NCBI GenBank assembly: GCA_027559495.1
Contig: JAMXSV010000008.1
Coordinates: 1,736,001-1,800,000 of the forward strand
Length of the DNA stretch: 64,000 nucleotides
Direction: 5' to 3'
Source: Aurifilum marmelostoma
Taxonomy: Eukaryota > Ascomycota > Sordariomycetes > Diaporthales > Cryphonectriaceae
In this document: positions 1 through 12,091 of the stretch, in pieces
How positions within the stretch are numbered: position 1 is the stretch's first letter
Layout of the letters: each line of letters begins with the position of its first letter
The notes under the pieces: model-generated
Database searches by the model: none
What the model was told of the DNA's origin: nothing
Seen by the model: only the letters and a program-made list of their open reading frames with translations
Position numbers and translations under genes: made by a program

Positions 1-1036
1 CATGTCTGGAGATTCGGTCTGTTGGTCTACCAAGTCGAACGCGGCAGACGTCACATTGGTGCTTGTTTGCGTTGTGTTCAACTGTGACTTGTCAGGACAG
101 TCCTCTCTCCAAAAAGTATTGTAGTAATGTAATACATTGGGCACGTACAAAATCATCGGTCAGGGGAGAGATGTGCATCGTCTGGAAGAGGGGTGGCCAG
201 AGACTCCCAGCACGTGGGTCCGCGAAATTGAGAACAGACCATACCAGGTAGGCCCTCCCATCTGTAGAAAGTCAGAAAAATATTGATTCGTGAATCATGC
301 TACTGGGATTTGCTTTATCGTCACAACATACCAATCGTCACGACACTTTCATCTGCTGGCTGCAGACCATCGAACTGTGGATCCAAGGCTGCTGCACCCG
401 CAACCGTGAACGGCGTATTTGGTGCGGACGATGTGGCGACCGTATAGCCGGTCCCCAGGTTGGACCACAGCACATACTCCTCTGTTTCCTCGTTGTAGAT
501 GACGTGGGGCCGTCCGCCGGTTTCCTGGCTTGGAGACAGGACGCCTTCAAATTTCCTGTGTTCGCACATGACGTTAAATCCTGTGTTGCAGAAACAAGTT
601 ATGGTTAGAGGACTGAACAAACCAGTTGATCAGGTCCACAGATGAATAGCAGATCAGAGGCGGTTCGGGTTGCGCATTGCCACCAGTGGCTGTGAGGTCC
701 AGACCGTACGAGTAGTACTTGTTCTCTGTGAATAGGGGGCGATTTTATCAGCTTGATGTGTTACCACTGGCATTGTATGAGAGTTTTCTCTCCTACCGAA
801 ATCTAGTTGTCATATCCAGTCAGCTATGGGGTCATTGATGATGCCTTTCAAGGGGGAGGGAGGGGCTGACAGTAAATCTTCAGGGCATAGGAACTGATGT
901 GATTCCCATCAACATCAAACAAGAACCGGTTGGCACTGTGAAATGTAACCTTTCCAGCATTCTTTGCGTCCACTATGAATGTTATCAAAGACAGAACGAG
1001 TGCCCCCAGGAGGACAGTAAGGATCCTTTGCGCCAT
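1..1036 (-). CDS. GH43-like secreted glycosidase, 3' part beyond window
   Basis: Six exons by eye: 871-1036, 797-802, 623-725, 332-555, 149-261 and 1-81, the last running off the left edge. All five introns (67-71 nt) are GT..AG and keep frame. Residues 1-24 form a signal peptide (MAQRILTVLL...IVDA). The spliced protein then shows the GH43 five-bladed-propeller pattern: FDVDGN (start of blade 1, candidate catalytic Asp), KIYYFENKYYSYG, CYSSVDLINW, GGRPHVIYNEETEEYVLW, DGRAYLVWS and a Glu-Ser-Pro-Asp motif (TESPDM), the usual acid region. It resembles galactan 1,3-beta-galactosidase-type members (GH43_24), which are secreted exo-acting enzymes on plant arabinogalactan; the subfamily is inferred. 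Exon 2 is only 6 nt and supplies the second Tyr and the Phe of KIYYFENKYY; skipping it gives a TAG at the junction. Start chosen at 1036 because the signal peptide begins there. Confidence 0.82.
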
Positions 1037-2319
1037 TGTCAAAAGCTGGTGAAGAGACGCAAACGGTGAGTCGTCACGGCGTTTTCTTTTCTCCCCTTCT
1101 GAAGGTCGGTCACAGCAGAACAACGAGCTGTCTCCAACACCGCAAACAACAAATCGGTGAGGTTCCAACCCGGGCAATATCAATGCAACCGCATGTATAC
1201 TACTACCGTGTTTATCGTGAATATCAATCTCTCGGGTTATCCGGGCACCCCGGCATCGACTACCCCATGGGGTCGGGAACAGGTTCCGCTTTAGAAGTGG
1301 ACTGGGGCCAGTTTTGCGGGGTTTGGACTTCAACCAAGTCGGTCTATGTCGTCTCGTGACGATGTTGGCCAGGATGAGTATCAGGGATACCTCATCTTCA
1401 GCCCTCGGCGGCGCCTCACGCCACGTGCGCCGCGGTTGTCGAGAGCGGCTTTTCCACACGCGTCAACAAGCGCCTCTCGGGAACTCCACGATAAGTTTTT
1501 GACGTGGGGATTAACAACTTACAGTAATTACAATGTAATTAAGCTTACAATGAAAAGTATTCGTACCTTTATGCCGACGGAGCGCAGATTAGACATCCGG
1601 GGGCTGGACTGGAGATCTTCTCATTTCTGACCCAAAACGTGATAGCCCCTATATCATCAAGCCTTCTTTTTCAGGGGATGCTGGCAAATGCTTGAGAAAG
1701 TTTTTCACATGGTTATATCATCTTCGTCCGGCATGTCAATGACTTGCCAGATCATCTCATCAACGTGGGCTCTCCTTGGCATTACTTAGATGACTTAACT
1801 GGCCCGACATGGGATGGGATATTCTGACATCGGGAGACCAAAGTCGGGACCGACAGTGTTGATGGCCAAGCCTCAGCCCTAGGAAACATTACTTTAACTT
1901 GGACCTTAACATTTTCAGCTCTGCACAGCTTCGTAAGCTCAGAGATAGCTTTCATCAGAGTATCCGCATCCTTTAGTCCGTTCCTGACCTGAAGGGGTTG
2001 CTGAAGCTCAGATCCAAGCAACCAAGAGGAAGACAATTACGCTCTTTGGGAATCATCGTTAAGAGTTCGGACCACGTGAGTCAATCATTCCGTCTAGATT
2101 TCTTGATGGGACCGAGCTCAAATACGATGGCAAAAAGGTTCTATACAGCAATACCGGAGAAAGATTTGATATGAGAAGTGATCGACCAGCTAGGGTAAGA
2201 TTGCACCAGGAGTACGATTTGTGACTAGTATCTAACTCATGCTAATTATGTACAAGAAGCAAATCCGCGAAAGCGCGTATTGAACCACCCAGATCTGCTT
2301 TTGATCTCAAACAATCTAA
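1037..2319. other. Gap between GH43-like gene and GMC gene; no confident gene
   Basis: No ORF here resembles a family I know. The plus strand has a short open stretch 2063-2224 (reading ...LDGTELKYDGKKVLYSNTG... before a stop) that looks protein-like and could be the tail of a decayed gene, but I found no convincing upstream exon. A minus ORF at 1782-2036 (84 aa) is equally unsupported. The 3' end of the GMC gene and the GH43 promoter must lie here. Confidence 0.4.
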
Positions 2320-4281
2320 TTACAGGTTGCGGCGCTTGAGCCGTGGAGCCCACGCAGGATCTGCGGCACCAAGGATCTTCTCAACTGCCTTCTCGGCAAC
2401 GACCATGGTGATGGCCTGCGTGTTCCCGGTAGGAAGATCCGCGTGGATGCTGGAGTCGACAATGTGCAAGTTGTCCATGCCCCACACCTTGACATCCTCG
2501 GCGCTCACCACAGATGTCCTGGCATCCGTGCCAACGTTTGCAGTTCCGAGGTAGTGGTCGCCCTGCGAGTATGAGGACAGGATCTGTGACACATTGTTGT
2601 ACCCCTCCACCAGCTCCCAGCCCTCGTAGGAAGACATGCTGTCCAGCATCTCCTCGATAAACATGGTCGCGCCCTCCTTGTCGCCGTTGTCCCGGAGGTA
2701 GGGCTCCTGGATGTACGTGACGTCGCCATTGGCGCTGATGCCCATGGTTCCAGATGAGGTCGCGCCGTGGGTCAGGTACCCCTTGATGAGGAAGAGACCC
2801 GGGCCCTGAGGGCTGACGGAGCCCTGGTAGTACCGTGTGATGTTGTCCGAGGCAACGTTCGAGGTCCAGAAGATCATGCGGTGGTAGCCCTGAGCCAGAA
2901 CACCAGAGCCTGCGGTCTCATACAGGTCGATATCGGCCGTGTCGGTGCCATCGACGACGGTGCTGACGTTGAAGGCAGTCCAGTTGTCAGGGGTCTGGAC
3001 GTAGAAACTGAAGATGGGGTGGTCCTTGATGGCCTGTCCGACGGGAAGCTCGATCCAGTGGTGCTGAGGCGGCAGGGCAACGCCGGTCGTGCCGTTGGCG
3101 ACGGTCTTGATCTGGTCGACGGGACCGATACCAGAGTTGAACAGGATCCGGGGTGTCCCCCAGGGACCAGCAGCCAGAACAACCTTGCCTCCGTCGTTCA
3201 GGCTTACAGTCTGGATAGCCCCGGACTCGGTCTCGAACTCAACACCAGTAGCCTGGCTTCCGTCCCGAATGACCCGACGCACGGTCGAGTTGAGCTGGTA
3301 GGAAAAGTTGTCAAGCTCCTCGGCTAGGGGCAGGTAGGTCCTCAGAGGGCCAACTCGCTGCTGGTTGCCGATATCCCAGTTGGGGTAGCTGTAGGCCTTG
3401 GTTTTCCTGTTTGGCTCGGCGCTTGAATCGACAGACGACCAGCCCTGGGAGTCCAGGAACTTGGACACGGTCTCGTACATTCCTTGGTCGTATCGCTTGC
3501 CATCCTTGCTTGGCAGCGAGCTTCCTGGGTTGAGGCTCCAGACACGGTCGGCCGCCTCTGCCATGTCGTCCCACTTCCAGCCAGTGGGCCACTTGTCGTC
3601 GAAGTCATGCTCAGGAGGGTGTGGGAATACCATGTCTAGATGTCGGTGCGTCAATAGCCATTCTTGTATGCATCTTTTCAACAAGAGAAGAGTGATCCCG
3701 TGGAATAGATATAAGAATTAAAGTATCGTGTCATCTTATGGAAAGCAGAGAACGAGAAAGAGAGAAAATCACGTACAGTTGATGGAAGCACCACCTCCAA
3801 GGACGCAGGAAGCGTAGACATCTGGAGTATCGGCGCATAGGTATGCGTTGAATAGAGTCTCGTTCCCGACATTGTAATCGGCTACTGCTGTCGAAAGACC
3901 AGGTACATCAATGGGGGTCAGGCTTTCGTTCCAGCCCACTGTCCCGACGGCACCGGTCGAGATCGTAGGTCCCTGTCCGCGGGAGAGCAGAAGCACGCTC
4001 TTGCTAGACGACTGTGCAAGGCGCGTGGCGGCAACGATACCTGCAGGACCACCGCCCACAACGATGTAGTCGTAGCCAGTCGTGTTGCTGTAGGTAACTC
4101 TTGCAGTCGAGTTCCTGGCGTAAATGGGTGATGTGTTGTTGAAGGGCGCAGCACCCACGTTCCTCGCATGGATCACCGACGTGTTGCTGAAAGGAGCAGC
4201 AGTCGTGTTCCTCGCTTGAATGGTCGATGTGTTGCTGAAAGGCGCAGCAGCCGCGAGGGTGCTAGTGATGAGGCCACGCAT
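2320..4281 (-). CDS. GMC oxidoreductase, cellobiose-dehydrogenase flavodomain-like
   Basis: Two exons, 3777-4281 and 2320-3635, with a 141-nt intron (gtacgt..ctag) give 606 aa. The FAD Rossmann motif YDYIVVGGGPAG is at residues 70-81, the second GMC signature GGGASIN at 162-168, and the intron splits the next codon, giving GGGASINYMVFPHPPEHDF. The C-terminal catalytic pair of CDH-type GMC enzymes is present as His529 (DHYLGTANVG) and Asn573 (LPTGNTQA). It should therefore oxidise a sugar or alcohol, passing electrons to oxygen, quinone or a partner protein. No cytochrome domain is fused, unlike true CDH. In place of a strong signal peptide, the N-terminus is three 16-residue repeats (see separate entry), so secretion is uncertain. 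Sugar specificity cannot be read from the sequence. Confidence 0.85.
4105..4248 (-). repeat. Three in-frame 48-bp repeats encoding AAPFSNTSxIxARNxx
   Basis: Residues 12-27, 28-43 and 44-59 of the GMC oxidoreductase are imperfect copies of one 16-residue unit. Each carries an N-glycosylation sequon (N-T-S) and ends in A-R-N. A fourth, degenerate unit may follow (TYSNTTG). The repeat lies just before the FAD domain. Confidence 0.85.
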
Positions 4282-7200
4282 TTTGAAGGTTTCCTTACTC
4301 CCAATGATAAAGGCCTTGTCAGATAGGGATCACATGAGACATGGCTAGGTCTATCGTGGAGTGATGAGCATCACTTATTTAATACTTCATCCTCGCTATA
4401 TTATTGACAACCTCCATAGACTTGGTAGCATCGGGTGTCGACCGCAACAGATCTTGATTTTTTGTCCAAGTTTGCCTTTGCAATGGAGCCTTCATTAAAG
4501 TAAGTCTCCGAGATGTCCACATTCCATGTACACCCGACCGGCACTTTCGGCCATGGCAGTGGATGTGAGGGTATATTCACGCCCAAGGCCAGCCATTAGG
4601 AGGTTATCATTGGAAAAAATATCCACAGAAATGACATGGATAACCTAGATAACCTTCATCTACATAAGGTTTTGAGGCTCGATTTGTAAAGTGATTGTAA
4701 GAAGGTCCTGTGGGTCTGGATTGCCTGAGACAGGCTGAGAGACGTCAATTCAACCCGGTTTTTGTTTCACACAGTATTCCTTGCTCCGGAACGCTCGCAG
4801 ACCACACAATCCACTGGGCGTTCGTGAATCCATCAAGATGCTTACAATCTTCTGAGCCCTCAAGTGAGGATTCAATGCAGAGTGAGAGCATAAAGCTCTG
4901 CTGTGCAGCATGTTCAACTAATTATGCTAAACCACTGAGTGAATCGGCAGTTGAGTACTCAGCACGTGCGATTATACGAGTCCACACAGTAAACGATTCA
5001 TGTTTCCCGGCTTTTGAATGATTTTGGCTCAGTCTTGCTTGCCATGACGAGGTCGAGAATTCCCCCCCCCCCCCAGCAACCCACTTCTCAAACACGGAGA
5101 TCGCCAAAAACATTACCAAAAAGGCGAGTCCTAGAGTGTCTGGTCCATGAGTCCAGACCTTGCTCAATTTCAGTTGCGGACCTTGAAATCTTGAGTCATC
5201 AAGAGGCGAATGATGGCCAAGGCCTGTGTCGGGTCTGACTCGTCCCGGGCATCATTTTGAAGTCCTAGTAAGGAGGTTGTCCCCCCCTACAGAAGGCCTT
5301 TTTGCCTCTGTTCTGTGTATGTTTCAGACCAAGCACTGCCATTATCAAAGTCGATGTGGATAGAAGGGTTCCGCAAGATTGAAAACACCTGCCTCCATGG
5401 GACCGACATCGGCATGTCGCTTCCCAAAGAAAATTAACTATGACGCCTCCAGATAATTATACAAGCATCCTGGAGTGAGGCCCGAATACATGGGGATCTG
5501 ATCGTCAAAGTTTCTACTATGAAGGGTTATGAATGCCGCGAGGCTCCACACCTCGAGGTCCAGTCTGCACGCCAACTGGGCGAATTTGATCTGATAAGAT
5601 GGGCGCCATGGCACCATCTGATAAAATCCAGGGGTAGATATTTGCTTAGATCTACATGTAGCTTGTTTCCCAACATCCACGTCGGGCACGCTCGGGCATA
5701 CTATGGATGTCCAAGAAAACGGACTAGCAAAAAAAGAAAGGATTTCCGCAGCGTGATTTATTTTCTTCTCTCCTTCGACTGAAAAGATGAACAAACAAAA
5801 GGAGAAAGGGGTGAAACAAACGAGACAAAGGGTCAATCGGGGATGAGTTTGGAAGGGGTGAAAAACAAAGAATGTAGACCGACTACCTGCGAATCAATTG
5901 GCGTTCTTATAATCATGCAAAAGACCTGTAAGCTCTCACGTTGGTATTTTCCCCGCATGATTATTACATGCATTCGTCTCAGTATTGTAGTCTGCACGTC
6001 CATGCACGAAAACTGCCATGCATGACCCTCACGCAAACGGCAGAGCATTCCACGGAGCAAGTCTGCGTAGAGGCTCGAATATCAAGCGTTGCCAAAAGTA
6101 CATCAGGTCTAACGTTAGACTTTCAAGTAGACAGAAGAGCGGTGCTATCAATGTAAAGTCTGCTTCTTGTCATCACTTCATTACCCATTGGACACAATCC
6201 TCCTGGTCTCTCACTTGGTATCCCCACGCCTGTGCCTTGAGCGATGCCCTCCATACACAATGTGAGTAGGGTGGCTGTAAGGGAATGGGCGAGACAGGGC
6301 TGAACAGGCCAAGACCGGTGTGCACGGCAAAATTTGTGCTTACACCTTGAACTTTGGATCCACTATTCGAGTCCGTTGAGCCTGCTTATGAGGTGATGAC
6401 TTGACGGCATTTGCCTGCTAGCGGTGGTTTGATTTGGGGATGAGGCTTTTGTTACCGCGGCGCGAACAGCCATCGTCAAAAGCCTCGGAGAGTGATCACT
6501 CCCAACTGCCTCCTCAGTAAGAACGGCAAGGTCGTTACTTTCTTAGGTTGACATAAGTAGGTCGAACGCTGGTAAGAGCGATCTGATGTCCATTTGATCT
6601 AGAAAAAAGCGAAGAGAGGAAAAGACAGAAATGTAACATGCTTTAATTATATCAAGGAACACTAGAACCATATGTCCAAATATGTAGGGCAATCATTGGA
6701 ACCGATCGTGACATGTGCATATTGCTATAAGATTGGATTTGCACACTGCTCATCAGATACTGCAGAGATGTTCAGTTCTAAAGTTGAAACAGGGAAGCTG
6801 ATCATTGCCATCCTTTGCTCTGCTAAAATTAGTTTGAACCCGCTTTAGGATCTGCTTGACTTGAAGTCCTGACAATTCAAAGCGGGGCTATCAATCCCCA
6901 GCATTCTAGAAATTTGCCATGAAGTTGCCTACCTGTAAGGGATTATTAATTACAGAAGCTCATAACTTTATTAACTGCTAAAACGAGTGCTTCAGGCCTG
7001 ATAGCTGGGGTCGGAGCAGGTCGATATAGCTGTAACGCTCGGACTTACACAGTCATTCATACGTTGTCACAGCATGTAAATCCATAAGATTGCAAGTCAT
7101 TACTAAGTTGGATGGCTGGATTATCGCCCTTTCTTGGTATCAGAGTTGTCTATTGTTATCTATTCTGCAGCAACGTTCTCCTAATTGTGATGTTCCAAAG

Positions 7201-9161
7201 CATTGCACATCAAAATCTTGCTGCCGATTAAGCACACAAGTCTTACATCACTCAGCATCATCCAGCGCATGGGAATTTATCCCTGTTCTAACACATAAGC
7301 GTGGTGTTTTTCCGGGTCATACAAGCTTCCCTCCTATGCATAATATCACACAATGCTGTACTGTAGTATGTAATGATTGTCCAAATATACATTGTGGGGT
7401 TGTGCACCCCACATGTTGTAGGGGTGGAAGAGCCGTTCTATGCGTGGAAAGGCCGGTGAAAGTTGTCTGACCATCCTGTAATGCTGACATCATATTTTGA
7501 AAAGGAAAATAATATGTTCCCTCTGAAGACACAAGATTGCCAATGATCATGCTACACTGGGAAATAATGTCTTCGTGACGGCTAATGTCAGTGTCGAATT
7601 GGGACGAACTCCTCTAGGCGATCCGAGTTGGACATGGAAACGCGTGTACTATACGGCCCTTAATATGCGACATCCGTACTGGCCAGTCTCTCGAATGTGT
7701 GACAGACGACTCAACCTGTTGCATCATTTATTGACGTCTCTGACGCTCTGTGCTGAGACTCCTTCGCATCGAGTGGTCCACTGAAAGATGACTGTATCCG
7801 CTATTCTGATCGCAACGTCTTTTTGGAAATGATGACACCACCGTCCTTTTCGGCTTTGGAAAAAGGGTTGAGTGGTAAATCCGCGACTGCCTGGCCGGTT
7901 CAACCTGAATGTCACGCTGTGCCCCCGCAAAAATATTCCTTGAGGATGAAAGCAAGAATGAATTCTGGGGAAGCACCCATGCCCTGATCCCCACCACGAC
8001 CGTACCCATACCATGCATATTAACGGCTTTATACCTTGCCTCACGACCATTTCCGCCCGACAGTGGTGTTTTGGGGGAGTTTATCCAATTAAGATATCGT
8101 GTCCGGGGAGAGACGAGGTCACGCTGTGACATTCCGAAGCAAATCATTACGAAACGAAAATTTATTACGCGCGTCGGCAAGAGAGACATAGCAATCAAAA
8201 CGTTATTTTGGCAAAGAGGACTTCGGGTTCCCATCAGAACTCAATCCACGAAACGGTAGCTGACCAATGACGATATTGAATCCTTGGGCTCTGTGCTTGT
8301 GGAACTGTTTTCGTCTCTCTGCAGACAAGGTCCATCGCACGCAGGCAGAAATATTTATTGCGTCCTGCCGCTTGATCAGGAGGGACCCATCCTCAAAAAC
8401 CCACCTGCAATGCGACATGTAACATCATGCTGTCCACTGACTCGACAGACCGAATCTGACGATGCTTTGACGAGATTCGACTCTTTTTTTGGTCACAGGA
8501 GAGCGAGCGATAGACGGGAACAAGCGGTATTCGCTGTCAGGTGTCTGGTGTATTATTATATCTAGTAGTCGCATGCGAAGAGGAAGCACGTGTGGATACC
8601 CCTTGGCTAGATGACATTCTAGCTGAAGATCAGTACCCACCCTGTTATGGGGCATATTCTCAGCAAGGGACTGGCCCTAGAAGGAGTCGTTCTCGCTATG
8701 CACAGCGAATGGACCTTAGCGGCTCTAGCCGCTCACATTAACGATATGTCTCGTGGATCTAGACCCTTGGAAGGACTCCTCAATTGTATGGCAGGCGTAC
8801 GAGCCGAAAAAAAAAAAAAAAAAAAGACATCCCTTGCAATGGCTTAACTCTGGCGCCACCAAAAATCCGCTCTGGGAACACCCTACCGAGGTTACCCTTA
8901 TACACCGCTAAACACGGAGGGCTCCGACCTGACACAGGGAGAGAGAAACTTTAACCCCTTCCCGGTACGACGACTGGTCTCCCGCCTTCCTTTCTGGCCC
9001 AGGTTCAAGGCGGTCATCGGCGAGAAAGACGCATATGGACTCCTTCAGTCTCCATGCGAACCCCACCAAGTAGGCAACCGATTCTCGTCAGATCAGCTTG
9101 GAAGGATCCAGCTCTGAGACGCAATTTGACAGCGCAGCCCCAAGCTAATGCCGACCCAGCC

Positions 9162-9202
<41 letters not shown>

Positions 9203-10014
9203 CATGGGGGGGGGGGAAGTGAAATGGAACACTGCTAATTCCATAATGCCTGTCTCTGCCATCTCAGCTGACCACAGGGTCCGGACTGACCTCCACCACA
9301 GACGCAAGATGATGAATATCAACAAACGGGTCCCACATCCTCCCCTCTGGTCTTGCCAAAGAGAAATGATCAAATGCTCCTCTCACCCCCCTCTACAGAC
9401 CTCCTCAAATCTAAAAAGGATCGGATCCTTCTAGTGGATGACGGCTCACGGCAAACCCCAAAAGTCTGTTGAGCAAACTCCAAAAGTCTGTCGAGCAAAC
9501 CGGACGAGTATCTCCCCGCTGCCTAGACCAAACCCGGCGGATTTGTACTGCACTTCTGTACCCCACCCAGCTGGGCTGGATTGCTACATCAAGACGGCAG
9601 CACACTATCCCATCCCATGGCTGGATTAGACCCTGTGCTCTTCTCCCACCCACCTCTGTATTCTCATCTTTAAAATATACATGGAAGGCCTCTCTCTCTT
9701 TCTGATTGTTATTCTACATCATCCATCGAGGGGAAGGCTTCCTTGCTAGTGCGACTAGATCGAGAATCACTCTTTGCCTGCCTCTCACGAACACCTTCAG
9801 CCTCGGCGCCTACACCTTACTCAACAGTGCTTAGAGAACCTTCGGCAATACTACACCAAAACAGAACAGTCAGCACCTCATCTCAGCGCCTATCACAACT
9901 CTTGCACTCACTTTCAGAGTGAGGATATCGACGAACACAAGGAGGCAGCCTTGCATCGACCCCACCACATCACTTCAGCCCCTCGTGCTCCCCAAGACCA
10001 TCATTATCATCACC
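4282..10014. other. 5.7-kb gene-poor interval
   Basis: Only short ORFs without family resemblance, on both strands and interleaved, occur here. Base composition is unremarkable. Noticeable simple sequences are a C10 run near 5065, an A-tract near 8808-8825 and the GT microsatellite at 9165-9201. Nothing indicates an rRNA, tRNA or intact transposon. The first few hundred bases hold the promoter of the GMC gene; the last 300 bases are the likely promoter and 5'UTR of the gene at 10015. Confidence 0.5.
9165..9201. repeat. (GT)18 microsatellite
   Basis: Uninterrupted GT dinucleotide repeat followed by a G run at about 9207-9216. Confidence 0.95.
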
Positions 10015-10569
10015 ATGACCAGGTTTTTCTCTCGCTTCAGAAAGGCCCTTTCCCGGCACGAAGGCTCAGATGGACCATCAAAATCAAGTTTAGCCGACCA
10101 ACCCGTTGCGGCGACTCAGTCACACAACAACATCCACAACAATAAAGAGGGCACAGCGCGGCAGACACACCTCGAAAAAACAGCCCCAGAATCCGAATTC
10201 CAGCGACAAGCAAGACAGATTGCGCAGATCCAGGTCGGGGGCATGAGGAGGACCACAGCAGGAGGGGGACAGGGCACGGGGTTCGTCACGACCTACGCGC
10301 CAGTACAGAACAAGGGCCCGGCGGCGTTATCGGGGAGGCAGCCAGGTGCCGCGGCGGCTGGACACGCGCTACTATCCGACGGCGCGACCTGCAGTACGGA
10401 CGGCACGCTTGTGGTGGAGGAGGACGATAACGAGGGCGGGAAGCGACACGATCCGAGCAGTGGGGGCCCGAACTCTACCTGGAAGGGAAAACCGAACGGC
10501 ACCGCGTATGACAGCCGACAGGAGCTGACGGAGGAGGATGAGGATACCTGGGCGCGACTGGCAATGTGA
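10015..10569 (+). CDS. Small hydrophilic, probably disordered protein
   Basis: Single-exon ORF of 184 aa. I chose the ATG at 10015 (caccATGacc, starting MTRFFSRFRKALSRHEGSD) rather than an in-frame upstream Met at 9919, because the upstream residues are Pro/His/Ile-rich and UTR-like and 10015 has the better context. The N-terminus is a basic amphipathic segment; the rest is rich in G, Q, S, T and acidic residues and has no transmembrane segment or recognisable fold. The C-terminus is acidic (LTEEDEDTWARLAM). I do not recognise a family. Composition resembles fungal stress- or conidiation-associated disordered proteins, but that is only a guess. A second small disordered gene lies 1.1 kb downstream on the same strand. 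Confidence 0.5.
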   Translation: MTRFFSRFRKALSRHEGSDGPSKSSLADQPVAATQSHNNIHNNKEGTARQTHLEKTAPESEFQRQARQIAQIQVGGMRRTTAGGGQGTGFVTTYAPVQNKGPAALSGRQPGAAAAGHALLSDGATCSTDGTLVVEEDDNEGGKRHDPSSGGPNSTWKGKPNGTAYDSRQELTEEDEDTWARLAM

Positions 10570-11691
10570 AAAGATGGCAGGCGAGAATTGAGTATTGAAC
10601 TCAAAGACACAATATTTCACGGAGGGGTTTGTCCAAACCACAGCCCTCCTACTACCGATTCTATGGCTTATTGGGGGGGAAATGATGGTGGCTCATTGGT
10701 CACATCGGTTTCGTTACCCCAGCCCATTGCACAGACGACTCATCCGTCTTGAGACCCGACATCCAGCTCAGGCATCGCGCATCGAAGAAGTGTGTTTGAT
10801 CGAGAGCGAACTTGTGATTTATTCTCGATCGGAACCAGCTGCTCACTGGGTCAACATGGGCGAGCCACCAGCGCCTAGGCATAGGCATCAAGAGAGGGTC
10901 AAGCTTCCTCCCGAGCAATGTTATTGCCGCGATCAGTAGCCGGGTTAGGCTGCGAATCGCCGAGGAAAGTCCTCTGAGCCAGAGATGCTAGGCGCAATAA
11001 TGGCACAAGACAAGGCCCGATTTCAAGACATCTGAGGATGTCGGTATCATGAAAGGGTTCAAGTGTCGAGTGCTCCGAACCTAAGAGCATCAATTGTAGC
11101 CAAAGGGATATTAATTATGAGTGGAAAGGGATACCGAGGTGTCTCCCGGGCGAAATAATAGAAGTTAGAAACTGGAATGATACCAAAGCAACACCCTGCT
11201 CCACAGGGCAATTATTACAACCATTTCGAGACAGATGAGTCGCTTCAGGTGCACTTCCACGTTTGTATTGGCTTCTCTCTTCTTTCGCTAATAACTATAA
11301 GCACAAGTCGCTTGCATGCAGTTTGCGCGTAATGATCGTTTGTTCATTCCTCAGTCAGTATCCTTCACCTTCAATGCAATTTCAATAGACAGACTTTGGT
11401 CAAATATCTCAAGATTACCTGCGTATTGGGTTTTACATTCGAGAATGCCCTTTGCAACATGAGCGTCATCGAAACGATAATAGGGTGGGTACAAGGAATA
11501 GTCAATGGCAACAGTCGTCGACATCATCAGTGATGGGCATTGCCAAGGGCCACGCGCATACATAATAGACGCAGAACGGCGCCTGGGATCAAGACTTGCT
11601 CCGCTCCTTGATCAATATCCCTCTGTCTCGCGAGTGTATATACAGAGAGCTTCGAACAAAGACATCTTTTTTCCATCATAAATCTCACTCA
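10570..11691. other. Intergenic, promoter of the small gene at 11692
   Basis: No coding signal. A TATA-like tract (gtgtatataca) at about 11633-11643 lies some 50 bp upstream of the ATG at 11692 and is a plausible core promoter. Confidence 0.4.
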
Positions 11692-12091
11692 ATGTCTGAC
11701 GGAAGGGGCAACTTATTTTCTATGGCCAAAGATGGCACACACAGTGAGGACCCGTGGACTCTATTATCAATGACCGGCCCACCGCCGCGACCTGCTGACA
11801 AAAGACTCTACCATCCAATCAGTACCCGAGGAAGCAGCAAGACCCCGTACAGTCAAGTCAGTTCCTGGGCCTGACCAGGACCAGCCCAGCGCCGGCGGTC
11901 TCGGTGGAACAACTCTGCACGAAGCCGCAGACAATGCGATCAGCAATCAGCCCGTTCGAGGAGGTGGAGTGGGAGAGGCGGTCACTGGAACGGGAGATGA
12001 GCTACCAGCGTTTACGACGGAGAAGTCCGGTGGGCTGGGAGGCAAGTCCGGCAACCACGGCAGTCACTCGCACAAGGAGAATGGGATGTGA
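11692..12091 (+). CDS. Small Gly-rich hydrophilic protein, two exons
   Basis: Exon 1 11692-11743 (MSDGRGNLFSMAKDGTH), a 79-nt intron 11744-11822 (gtgagg, branch gctgac, atcag) and exon 2 11823-12091 give 106 aa. The intron was inferred because the first frame stops at 11874 whereas exon 2 continues a low-complexity protein: IPEEAARPRTVKSV, then a Gly/Ser/Thr-rich tail ending GNHGSHSHKENGM. No signal peptide, membrane segment or known domain. It is similar in size and character, but not alignable by eye, to the product of the gene at 10015. Small Gly- and His-rich proteins of this kind are often stress- or development-induced in fungi; no function is claimed. The alternative is that this is non-coding. 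Confidence 0.45.

Noticed and set aside
848..1459. Longer N-terminus for the GH43-like gene starting at 1459
   Set aside because: The in-frame extension is Arg/Pro-rich, non-conserved and would bury the signal peptide that begins at 1036.
2320..3684. GMC gene as two separate short genes
   Set aside because: A gtacgt..ctag intron joins them in frame across the GGGASIN motif; together they make one full-length enzyme.
9165..9201. CRISPR-like or functional array at the GT tract
   Set aside because: Simple dinucleotide microsatellite; no spaced repeats anywhere in the window and the genome is eukaryotic.
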